64,000 bases of DNA from Datura wrightii. Taxonomy: Eukaryota; Streptophyta; Magnoliopsida; Solanales; Solanaceae. The stretch spans positions 94,079,501 to 94,143,500 of the forward strand of contig JASDFA010000001.1 in assembly GCA_035772735.1 (NCBI GenBank). The letters run 5' to 3'. A model generated the notes under the pieces. It worked only from the letters and a program-made list of their open reading frames with translations. It was not told the DNA's origin and made no database searches. Every line of letters starts with the position of its first letter. Within the stretch, counting starts at the first letter, position 1. This document shows, piece after piece, positions 45,455 to 56,073 of the stretch. Made by a program: the position numbers and the translations under genes.

Positions 45455-46628
45455 TCAAATGGCCTTCTTGTCCACAAATATAGCATGCGGTGGAACCGTA
45501 CCTGCATGCTCCAGAATGGCGTCAGCTACATATAGGGCAAAGTGGTAGGGTATACCTACTCTGCTCCGCCCTCCTCTGTGACGGTGAGTCTGCCGTCTGC
45601 GAACCTCTACCAGCCTCTGACTTCCCTCTACGACTGAATCTACCTCCCTGAGACTGCGGTGGAGGCGGAGGCCTGGGCGGCCTGTCTGACAATCGTGGCC
45701 TGGGTCCTCCCCGGGCCTCTCTTTGTAACTCAGCTGGCCTATCCCGGCGAAGCTGCTCTTGATTGACCCTTCTGATATCCCGATGTCGCTGTCTGATGCC
45801 CTCAATATTCTGGGCAAATGCCTAGATTCGGGAAATATCCATGTCCTCTCGCAGTGTGGCCGTGATACAAGTCTCGACATACTCTGGGTTCAACCCCATA
45901 ATAAAACGGTGCACTCAGGATGCCATGGTATCAACAAAAGCTGGTGCATATCGAGCCAAAGAATCAAACCGCAAGGAATATTCCCGAACACTCATGGCCC
46001 CCTGTTCCAGATGTAGGAACTGGTCTACCCGGGCCTGTCGAATCTCCCGCGGCAAATAGTGATCTAGAAAGACTCCTGAAAAGCTGGACCAGGTGGGAGG
46101 GGGAACATCTCTCCCTCGGGACCTCTCCCAGCTTTCATACCATAACACCGCAATATCTCGCAACCGGAATGCGGCCAATTCAACTGACTCAGTAGGTGTA
46201 GCATGCATAACCCTGAAGATTCTCTGCATCTGATCCAGAAAATCCTGGGGGTCCTCTGTGCGGTCCGTGCCTGTGAACTGTGGGGGATTCAAGGCTAAGA
46301 ACTCTCGGACCCTCGAACTACCGGGCCCTCCTGATGCTTCTGCAACTGTGGATGGCATTTGCTGCCGCTGAGCAGCCATCACCTGTGCTATCATAACTAC
46401 AGCACTCCTAACTTCCTGATCGGAAGGCATCGGTATGGGGACTGCTGAAGATACTGTCGCTCCAAACGACTCCTGACGTGGTGGAGACTGCTGAGGAGGC
46501 TGAGATGAAGCCTCTGTAGGGCCCTCTGATCGGGCTGTCTCCAAATGAGGGGGAGGCATCCTGCTGGTGCCCTCCCCTGCTGCAATGTCTAAGCTCCGAC
46601 CTGTGGTAGGATGTTGCTGGTCTGACAT
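45455..46628 (-). pseudogene. Gag of element C
   Basis: ATG at 46628-46626 (MSDQQHPTTG), chosen over an upstream in-frame methionine at 46772 because element A starts at the equivalent codon and the extra 48 residues lie in leader. The gypsy gag core runs through FLALNPPQFTGTDRTEDPQD, LAAFRLRDIAVLWYESW and FLDHYLPREIRQARVDQF. The frame meets TGA at 45917-45915, then TAG near 45823 and TGA near 45525. The first and last look like arginine CGA codons changed to TGA, the middle one a CAG to TAG change. Confidence 0.87.
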
Positions 46629-46825
46629 TATCTGTAACCAAAGAATATGGTAAGCTCTTAGGGACTCAACCCTATACTGTACCGCTCTATAGCACGACTG
46701 AATCAGAATAAAAGACAACCATCCTATCATGCCTTGCAGCCTCCTACCCATAGTATGTGGTGCACAACACATCCATGGACAGGACTCTACTTAGCACGAC
46801 TTGCAGACTCCCTGGGATACGACCT

Positions 46826-46837
46826 GCTCTGATACCA
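46826..46837 (-). other. Primer binding site of element C
   Basis: Minus-strand TGGTATCAGAGC four bases after the LTR end, initiator tRNA-Met type. Confidence 0.92.
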
Positions 46838-46841
46838 AGTT

Positions 46842-49420
46842 TGTCACACCCCGCCTTGGGGGGGGTACGACTGGCACCTGGTGCCCTACTAAGACCTGAC
46901 CTGCTAGACTGTTAAGCCTGGGCGCATCTGGCGCCTGGCTGGCTCTAACTCAGATTTCTGGAAACAAAGGGCTATATAACGCTTGTAAATATAGCCCCCG
47001 GCCCATTGGCCTATCGCCTGCTGTACCTGTCTTGGCAGCTAACCAGAAATATAGTAACTCAGGGAAACCTATACGGGCCGACAAGGCCACCATGCTGTCT
47101 AGTTATCTGCTGCTTAATCAAAAAGCACAAAAAGAAGCTACGTGACCGGCAAGGTCACCACTACTGACAACTATGGCCTCACACGACCATCACAGAAGTA
47201 AGAAAGAGTAAAGACAACTATACAACTGCACGACCCCACACGACCGGCTCATCTGACCACAGGGATTTCATACAGAATGCAAGCCTCTAGGAATAGTAAT
47301 AGAACTGGTCGGGACAGGGCCCCGACCTACCCATGCTATATACAACAAAAGGAACTGAACTACACCTCTGAAATTCAGCCTCCGGATGACTGGAGCTGAA
47401 TACTAAACCGCTGACAGGGAGTCACGTAGAATCACCTGCTCGTCTAGGAGTACCTGCAGGCAAGTAATGCAGCGCCCCACTGGGCGTCAGTACCGCTGGT
47501 ACTGAGTATGTAAAGTAACTAAAATAGTGTAACTGAGAACAACATCTGAAAGTAATAATATGACTGATGAAGCAGAAGTAGAAGGAATAACTTAACTGTC
47601 TGATGAAGTAGATCGTACCTGTTCTTACTGATACCGAAGGAAGTAGGAATCATACCTGGAGGCGTATCATTCTACTACCAACCCACTCACGTCTAATATA
47701 ACATAGCATAGCATACATAACATAACACAGCACATACAAACCTTACCCGGCCCCCATAAGCCGGGAGGTACAATCAACACAGAATCTATGCCCCTACCCC
47801 GGTCATCCCATCTCCTATAGTGGTTGTAAGCATCCTGCAGGTCCCTGGGTATGCACTTGGGCTCGCTGAGCCCCTGACTATAACTGTATCTGAGTCCGAA
47901 GGACTCTAAATCAACACCCCGGGCGTACCCGCTCGACGGGGGTGTATAAGGGCCGACCAAGGCACAATATGGGGAAACTGGCATCCCATCTTCGTCCCCT
48001 TGCGGGACAGCATATCACTCCGTAGAGTGACGTATCCTCGTCCTCTGGCGGACGAGTCGATACAGCTATTAACCCTGGGCGGTCAGGGATGCTAGGTAAT
48101 CCAACCCCAATCAATACAACGGTCTCAACTAGTCATGTTGTCTGTGTATCTTATAAGCCAAAACTAATAGGCGTAAGGTATTATATAAATCATATACTGG
48201 GCTAATAATAGCAATCTGTAAGTGTCTGATACATGCTGAGACAGGTAAGTATAAATGTGAATATAGTTCCCTGTCTAACTGTACTGGGGCAAAAGCTATA
48301 CAAGCGGGTGTTTCTGCTGAAGGCTATGCTGTTCACTAAGTTTCTGTGTTAACATAATTTCCTATTTCTAACATGCTTTCTAAACCATATACAGTTACTA
48401 TTCTATATCGGGAATGCTTTACTGATACTGTACTACCTTGCGAGGTTTCAGCTAAACACAACAATATCTTAACCTGGCATATTACATCACATACTGAATA
48501 TACTGGGCAACCTTAACCACTTACGCCCAAATCTATATCGTACAGATAGGTATCGTACACGTTACAACCCAAAACTCCTCATATTGCACCAATATTCATA
48601 ATAATATAATAATCAATTTCTGAACCTTCAACTGGTCTGTAAATTACTATACTGCTTCACTATTACTCAACTTGCCGAGGAAACTTAACTTTACATACCT
48701 TATCTTTGAATTATTCGTCCGTCGGACGAGGCTCGGCCGGTACTTCAACTATTTTCTCCCAACTGCATTCATAAATACGTCAATCAATACTAAATACAAC
48801 TTTATTGTAAAGAGCGACGTTACTTTCGATATAGTTTATAGCCTAAACTTAGGCTTATCGAAAGACGGTCGAAAACTCGCTATTTTTCAGCGGCCCAGAA
48901 GGGAGAAGTATTCACTTCTCAGCTAGGAACACATAGACATTAATTTAGAGCAATTCTACTTACTTTAGTTCGGTGGCTCGCCGATTCATCGGCCGTATTT
49001 CGCGAAACTAATTCTGTAGAAATGCTCTCTGCTGCTAAATACCTTGGTATCTAGGATTAATTTTAGTTTGGGCAGCGTTTGGCAGCGTAATCGGATGAGA
49101 ATATTTAATTTTCCTACGTTTCTCTCTGCTTGCTGTGTTTCTGGAAATTTCATTGATAAGAAATAATTTTTCAACTGAAGTGAGGCTTATATACTTGGGC
49201 CTGAACCTGGGCAACGTGTCACGGAGCCATCGCGGAGGCCTCACCTCCGTGACACGCTGCCATCGCGGAGGGGCTCTGCCTCGGCTCCTCCCGCGATGGT
49301 TTGACGGGTTTCTCGTCCGATCTTTTCCCGGACCTTTCCCTAGCACGTATGGCTTTCAAATATGTTTAACCAATGTGCGAATGGGTCATCTAAGTACCGG
49401 GAATTCTACGGGGTATAATA
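46842..49420 (-). repeat. 5' LTR of element C
   Basis: 2,579 bp, close match to 38996-41575. Inverted dyad pair CGTGTCACGGAG (49215-49226) and CCTCCGTGACACG (49244-49256). TATA-like GTATATAA (minus strand) at 49194-49187. The outer end lost the terminal CA (now TA in plus sense). The GGTAC duplication follows. Confidence 0.93.
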
Positions 49421-49425
49421 GGTAC

Positions 49426-49865
49426 ATTAAAAGTTGTTTTATATTTATCTTTTTCTGCTATCTGTATTTGCCAAAATTCGGATTTCATATCGAACTTACT
49501 ATAAATGTTAGCTTTATAAGTTCTTTTAAGAAGATCTCTTTTATTGGGTATTAGATACCTAATCCATTTTAAAACTTTGTTAAGGGGCTTATAATTAATG
49601 ACTAGCCATGGGGCCTTTCTTTCTTTTTCTGCACTAGTATTGACATAGAATGCTGAACAACTCCATAGTTACTTGGAAGGTCTAATAATCTTTTTATCAA
49701 GTAAATCATTAATTTCTTTTTTACAATATTCCATTAACTCCTGATTCATTTGAATAGGTCTTGCCCTAGTAGGGATATTTTTTTCGTTGAATCCCTCAAT
49801 ATATGGTAACTCAATAATATGACGTTTCCTATCCCAAAAGGCATTAGGAGTCATGTTGGCCGGTC
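49426..49865 (-). pseudogene. Pararetrovirus RT, N-terminal part
   Basis: On the minus strand: a block with NAFWDRKRHIIELPYIEGF and MEYCKKEINDLLDKKIIRPS, an in-frame stop at 49671-49669, then the WLVINYKPLN and IPNKRDLLKR blocks up to element C. These are the fingers of a caulimovirid RT. The sequence stops abruptly at about 49865 against a gypsy fragment, so protease and everything upstream are missing. Confidence 0.82.
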
Positions 49866-50454
49866 GGGTATACAGGGATTGTCTAGTCACAGTGTTTTAT
49901 AATGTTACCTTAGTTGAGTTAGTAGAGTTAGATATGGTTGATTTTCACCTCATTCTTGGCATGGACTAGTTACATTCTTGTTATGCCTCAGTTGACTGCA
50001 GAACCAGAGTTGTCAGATTCCAATTTCCTAATGAACCAGTCATAGAGTGGAAGGGCAGTATTTCAACACCTAAGGGTCGGTTCATCACATACCTTAAGGC
50101 TAGGAAAATAATCTCCAAGGGTACATCTATAACCTAGTTAGGGTTAAGGATTCTAGTTCTGACACCTCGACACTTCAGTTAGTTCTAGTTGTAAATGAGT
50201 TCCCTAATGTGTTTCCCAAAGATCTTCCCAGAATTCCTCCCAAGTGGGAAATAGATTTCGGCATAGACCTTCTCCTACATACCCATCCTATCTCAATTCC
50301 TCCTTACAAAAGGCTCCAGCTGAAATAAGAAAGTTAAAGGAATAGTTGAAAGACCATCTAGATAAGGGCTTCATAAGACCTAGCATCTCTCCATGGGGTG
50401 TCCTAGTCCTATTTGTGGGAAAGAAAGACGGTACCTAAGAATGTGCATCGACTA
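49866..50454 (+). pseudogene. Protease-RT fragment of a gypsy element, plus strand
   Basis: Readable pieces: VYRDCLVTVF, LVELVELDMVDFHLILGMD, then RFQFPNEPVIEWKGS and TPKGRFITYLKARKI, the pre-RT linker, and the start of RT ending at the MCIDY motif. There are stops (TAG in place of tryptophan after GMD) and small indels. It resembles the minus-strand fragment at 11372-13906, especially the CRTRVV...FQFPNEPV stretch. It is cut on the left by the pararetrovirus and on the right by an LTR. Confidence 0.75.
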
Positions 50455-52752
50455 TGTCATGACCCAAACATAGGCCCAGATCGAGACACGGGACAAGAAA
50501 CTTCGAGAGGCTCCAAGTCGACTCATCACATGAATATACATCTATCTCAATCATAGATAAACAAAAGTTCAACATGAGTAACATAGCAGAAGTCTAAACA
50601 ATCATAACATCTGAATACATACATGAATCCAAAGATGAAATACAAACTATGTCCGAAAAAAGCCTCTAATACTGATGAGTTGATGGGACAAGACCCCAAC
50701 TAACTCACCATAGTTTGAGAACTGAAAAGACAAAATACAACTGATAGGAAGGGCCCTCGCAAAATGAGGACTCACCAACTGATATTGAGAAGTGCTAACT
50801 CCGAAAGTTTGACTAGCGGCGGGACTGAGCTGGATGTTAGAGCCTGTATCATGAAATGATACAACATAGAGTATGTGGTCAGTATGTGGAATGTACCGAG
50901 TATGCAAGGTAAGTAAAATCGCTAAGTAAAATCATTAAACATGCATAATATAAAACATTATCAAGATAAGATTCTGAGAGTAGGGCTTGCATGCTATTTT
51001 TTGAAATCATGATCAGAAACCATGATCTGATCATAACTGAATCTAATGACCCAAAGCTAAAAACTGATAATCATAAGTAAAACTGAACATTGGGTCAAAC
51101 CTGCAGAAAACATAATATCATGACTGATGTACATACATAACTGAAATTATGAGTAATAATGGGAAACTCGTCATATAACCGACATTACCACGATAGAGCT
51201 TACGTGGTTTCGACTATCACACTCAAGTGGACAGAGCTGTCCAAAGCTTTTTCGGGGCTAAGGACGCTATCATGCATTGATATCAAGCTCAAGGCCCCTT
51301 AGGGACAGGGGAAGCTCAAAAGGGAGGTCCCAAATAATCCGAACATACCTACGTTGGCGCGTAGTTCTGAGGCATAAGGTTGACTTACCATTAGCTTACT
51401 CGGTGGTTGACACTACTCCCAAAAATAGGCATATGCTCTCCATCATTTTTCAACGAAGTTGACCATCCTCTAGTGATGAAGCTGAATAATAACATGCATA
51501 CATAAATCTGAAATCATAACATGAGGAGCCTTGGCTCAAACTATATCACAAGCTGAAAATAATGAGAGTCTTGACTCCAAAATTAGGTGGTAAGATAATT
51601 GATGAAATCATAAAACATACTTGATCATATGGGCTTGCCCAATACTTAAACATGCTTGAAATCAACTTGATTCTCTTGAAAACATGAACATAGACATGGG
51701 TATTTCGAAATCATACTTTCTTCATAAACATCTCATCATGCTTGTACACATACTTCATAGATCTCAATTTTCATGGACTTTAATGGATGTACATCATAAT
51801 TCGGAAAACTTGAAAACATAATTTATAATTTAAAACATTGTAAAATCTGCTCATTAATCATAATTCATCATTTAAAACATGCTCAGAACATACCTATGAT
51901 TTATACTTAGGAATTCATGCTTTGGGTAAAAACCCCATGGAATCATCAATTAGAACATCATGAATTGAGAGGGAATTACGCTTGGGTGTGGACAATTTCA
52001 CCCACTCATAGGCTTACATACCTAAAGAGATCTAATTTTTACCACTTCCTTGATTTCCCAAAGAGAATTGTGGAAGAACCTTGAAGAAGTAGGCTTGATC
52101 ACAGCTCAAACTTCTAAACTTGCATGCATGAATTAGGATAGGCTTAAAATGGCTTAACCCTTCTTAAAACACTCTATTATGAGCTTAAAGCAACATAGTT
52201 TAGGCCTTAGGAACTTAGGAATTATGGAAAATCCCTTAATAAATTCACAGGGGAAAAGCTACTACTAGTCCTGACGAGGGACTAGACGGATCGTTACCAG
52301 TGACCACGACTCGTGGTCATCAATCATTATGAACACTGCCAAAAATCAGCTGAGGGTCACCACGTGGGACACCACGACTCATGGTGACGACCCGTTACCA
52401 ACACTACCAAAAACATTCATCCTTTAACTAACCGTTGACCATGACCCACTCAACAAATCCTGGAATTGACCACGACTCGTAGTGACTAATCGTTAGGTAC
52501 ACTGTCCAAAAATTTCATCCTTCAGTCAACCCTTGACCACGGACCATATACTAACCACGACTCGTGGTCACACCCATGGTCACCTCAAACTTAAAATTTT
52601 CAACCAAGTCCCAGCCTCTTCCCACAAGTAACTTAACGACTCGTGGGGGTCCCTGATGGGTCACTGGACGACCCGTCATGTGACCTCGTGCAGAACTTTC
52701 TATTTCTTCATTTCAACCCCGGGTCTGATCTTAGGGGTTTCAAGGTATTACA
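50455..52752 (-). repeat. LTR of an unassigned gypsy family (family E), minus strand
   Basis: Plus-strand TGTCATGACCC to GGTATTACA, followed by a purine tract in minus sense, so this is a 3' LTR whose element is otherwise gone. The same family recurs at 61438-62995. It landed inside the RT motif of the fragment to its left. A palindromic motif repeats in its U3 end (52301-52640). No coding sequence. Confidence 0.8.
52301..52568. repeat. Palindromic motif array in the U3 of the family E LTR
   Basis: TGACCACGACTCGTGGTCA (52301-52319) is a perfect dyad with nine-base arms. Variants occur at 52371-52385 (one mismatch), about 52468-52483 (one mismatch) and 52554-52568 (perfect seven-base arms). 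A further CGACTCGTGG is near 52629. Confidence 0.75.
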
Positions 52753-52794
52753 ATATCTCCCCCTTGGGAACATTTGTCCTTCAATGTTGAAAAT
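52753..52794 (-). other. Purine tract and stub of the lost family E element
   Basis: On the minus strand GTTCCCAAGGGGGAGATAT leads into the LTR start. Only about 42 bp of internal sequence remain before the LTR of element D begins. Confidence 0.7.
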
Positions 52795-55700
52795 TGTTAC
52801 ACCCTGTAAGTTGTATCGTGTGACAGATGTGTGCGTACGTATATTAAGAGTTTTAGAGGATGAAGCACATGGAAAAGGCTCAGGAGATGAACGGACGAGC
52901 ACAAAATCGAGCAAGCAAGAGGCCAGGACCGGAGGCCAAGAACACTGGGCACCGCGCTGGGCCAGGAAGCCTGGTGCCACGGCCGGCGCGTCATGCCTCA
53001 GCCTAAGCGCAATGGATGGCACGTTGCACCTGTGTTATGGCTCTATGAGTAGTGCACCGTGCCTCCCCTGCCACCGACCTCCCATGTATATATAGGCCCT
53101 TCACTTTAATTGAATCATTTTCCAAGTTTATTTTCGTCCAGAGAGAGTAAGAAGCGAGGAAATCGATAATTTTTCGTCCGATTTCGCCATCAAATGCCGT
53201 CCAAATTCAAAGTAACTTTGGGTATGGAGTTCTAAGCCCGCAGGGAGCATTACTACGGAGTTATTTTTGCAAAATTTGCCCAGAAAATTGTAGCCCTGCT
53301 GAGCAAAAGTTTTCAGAATTGCTCCAAACTAATTTCTATACAGTCACAGGCTTCAAGTAAGCATTTCTCCCTTTTAAAGCCTCGGGAAATTATAAGTTTT
53401 CGGTCGTATTTTACGTAGATGAATTATAGTTGCTATGAATATCAAAAGTTATCCTTTTTCACTGAATTTGTTATTGAAATTAATCTCTTTATCCAAGTAT
53501 AATGGTTACATATGAAAAGAGCTGATGAATCCAACTGAAACTTGTCGGTTATCTAGGAAACGACAGCTAAGTTATGTAAGGTATAACCCTCGGCAAGTTA
53601 TTCTCGTCATACAGTGTTACGACATATGTTCTCAAATAGAAATAACGGTCCCATATGCTGCAGATAGTCGCTACCAGTAGATTGTGTTTAGACATGTTGT
53701 AATTAGTTGTTGTTGGTATATAAAGATCAGATATGTTGTGATTAGATGCTATCAATAGATTACGATTATATAATTTCTGGTTAGCTATTAGAAAACGTAT
53801 ATAGATTATACCGCAGTATCCCTTGTCGAGAAGGAACATGTTAAGTGTGATACGCGCTAGAAGCATCACAGAAACTCTTCTATTCTCTAGTTCATTGTAC
53901 TAGTAGGATTTTATGTTTTATTGCCAGGCCTAGACCTTAGAAGCTTGTGAATAGTTATCGATCCTGAGCTAGAAAGTTGAATAGCATAGGCGCAGCTAGG
54001 CAGTTTAACTACCAGTTTGGCACCTGTATTGTCAGGAAAGCACGCCTAGAGGTCATTTGTGTATCCTCACACCGCAGGGCTAGAAATTTAGATAGGAAGG
54101 CATGTTTAGAGTCTGCAGCCTAGGGTTGTCTAGTGAACTGAGTGACAGTCTACCACCTAATTAGCTATTACCAGTGATTGTCAGTCCTAATTGACTTAGC
54201 ATGTATCATATAGGTCGCCCAGGAAGCCAGCCTAGTCGTCTAGGTCAAATAGACCCGTCGGTACCCTAAGGAAGGGGACCTTATAAGCAGTTAGAGGCCG
54301 AGCCACCGCCCCATCCAACTCTTATAAGATACTCAGGTACAGATTGTCGGGAGTGGCTAAGTCTATATAAACTGTCTATAAGGTTAAGAATAGCCCAAAA
54401 AAGTGATATAACATGCGAATAGACCAACATGAGGTCTAAGGGACTCGTACCACATTAGTACAGTACTATCCACAAGTTAAGATTGAAGTATGCTTCCTGT
54501 GGGGGATTACGGACCGATCGCTCAAAAGCATGTTCGGCCAGTACCAGCCCTACAATTGTTCTAAGCAGAGGAACTAAGTAGTTAATCATCCACAACGCCA
54601 TAGTTGTTTATGAGTTATAGTTGTCTGGGCAGTACATTTAGAGTTATGTTAGACCACTCTAGATCTCGCCCTATCCACTCCAGACTATTAGATATCATGA
54701 TCACTATCAGGGTCCTCTGATTAGATACAGGTGCACGGTTTGCCTGCTAGCAGCCTTACAGACTATACTAGGGGGCGAGCAGCGGTAGCGTTAGGCCCAG
54801 AAGGCCAGTTATGCCTTTTGAGTGGCTATATTGTAATTTTAGTACAGCACCTTGGTTGGGGTTGTCCTCACATAGGAGCTTTCCATAGCCAACCCCAGGG
54901 TTACTAGCTATATCGACGCCTACTAGGGGCGAGATGATGTCACTCCAAGGAGCGGTATGCCATCCACGAGGGACAAAGATTGGGTCGCAGGTCCTCATAC
55001 AGTCCATTCCATGGATGGACTATTTTATGCCATATCGTCACTACACCCCCATCTAGCCTGGTGCCCGGGGTGTAGATATCAGGAGTCCACTGGACTCAGA
55101 CACAGCTATAGATCAGGAGCCAAGCGGATTAAGTTGTAGACCCTGGGGGATAGGTAGGTTGGCTATAATACCAGTAGAGTCATAGGAACCTAGATAGGGG
55201 TATATAGATTGAGGTGTACTTGCCCGAGCTTATGGGGGCTCGGGTAAGTTATTTTTGAGCTGCTTGTACCTTGTGGCTTATGGGGGCTAGGTGAGGTTCT
55301 TGTTTGTATTCTTTTCTGCTAGTTATAGCTTATGGTTGTGTAATTATACAGTCTTAGCTCACGTACATGTAGCGTTGGTTAGATGCAGATTACGAATCAG
55401 CAGGCGTACAGGTTAATCTTTCTACCTTTCTTTCTATTTACTTCTAGTCTGTATCAGCTTATTTATTTCCTTACGTATTCAGTACATATTGTACTGATGC
55501 CCTCCCACGGATGCTACATTATTTGCCTATAGGTTTAGACAGACAGAATTCAGGATCCTCAGTAACAGCTGTTTAGAGTCAGCAGTTTGGCCTGCTTTTT
55601 TCATTCAGAGTTGCCAGGTTGTAGCAAGTGCAGTCTTCCATTTGTATAGCATTTGGGTATGCCAGGGCCCTATCCTGACCACTATTTGTATTCTTAGAGG

Positions 55701-56073
55701 CTTGAAGGCTACAGTTGTCATATAGGTTAGTGTCGTTAGTCGTGTGGGGCCTATATATGTCTCTTTTTACATATTGGCCGTGTGGGGCCTAGTATAGCGC
55801 CTGATTTTCATTTCAGTTATAACTAGATATCATGGCGGCCTTGTCGGCCCGCATAGGATTCCCTGTTATGGTCCGTTGTTGGTTAGCTGTTTTATTTTAC
55901 AAGTGGCTATAAGGCCTTGTCGGCCAGAGGTTGTGTTTACAGTCGAGATATAGCCCGTTGTTTTCTTGAGTCGAGCTGCAGGCTTGCACCAGATGTAAAT
56001 AAGCCTAGCTAGGTCAGTCGGATTCCAGTGTGGCACTAGGTGCCAGTCATTCCTCCCAAGGTGAGGCATGACA
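52795..56073 (+). repeat. 5' LTR of old Tekay-like element D
   Basis: From TGTTACACCC to GGCATGACA, then a degenerate tRNA-Met primer site (TGGTATCAGAGA, 56078-56089). It is related to the LTRs of A and C (GCACTAGGTGCCAGTCAT end, the CGGCCTTGTCGGCCCGCATAGG stretch) but about 750 bp longer. A 12-base inverted repeat with one mismatch (53018-53029 and 53052-53063) lies just before TATATATAG (53087-53095). Confidence 0.8.

Larger units (their letters stand above)
38996..49420 (-). mobile_element. Element C: Tekay-like chromovirus, nearly complete coding
   Basis: 10,425 bp on the minus strand with target duplications GGTAC at 38991-38995 and 49421-49425, inserted in the pararetrovirus RT. LTRs of about 2.58 kb are very similar. 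It has a tRNA-Met primer site, gag, protease, RT, RNase H, integrase and chromodomain-like tail with a handful of stops. The outer end at 49420 reads TA instead of CA on the plus strand, a point change at the very terminus. This is the best-preserved autonomous-type element in the window. Confidence 0.93.
27208..49865 (-). mobile_element. Endogenous pararetrovirus (Caulimoviridae), broken, split by elements B and C
   Basis: Three blocks (27208-30816, 38578-38995, 49426-about 49865) join into one minus-strand viral sequence when B and C are taken out together with one copy of each target duplication. Order: RT, RNase H, ORF4, intergenic region, tRNA-Met primer site, ORF1, movement protein. In the viral genome the primer site lies upstream of ORF1 and RT lies far downstream, so the integrated piece crosses the origin. 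That fits a permuted or tandem integration. About 4.5 kb of a genome that is usually 7-8 kb remains. Coat protein and protease are absent. The genus is uncertain (solendovirus-like is possible). Many stops and shifts make it inactive. Confidence 0.82.

Noticed and set aside
45455..45880. 141-codon minus-strand frame in the C gag region
   Set aside because: Shadow frame; the real Gag, with the zinc knuckle, is readable in the other frame despite stops.
46629..46772. Upstream methionine extending the C Gag by 48 residues
   Set aside because: The extension lies in leader just after the primer site, and element A starts at the codon equivalent to 46628.
52301..52640. CRISPR-like or satellite array from repeated CCACGACTCGTGG
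   Set aside because: The repeats are irregularly spaced, imperfect and inside an LTR; no regular spacers.
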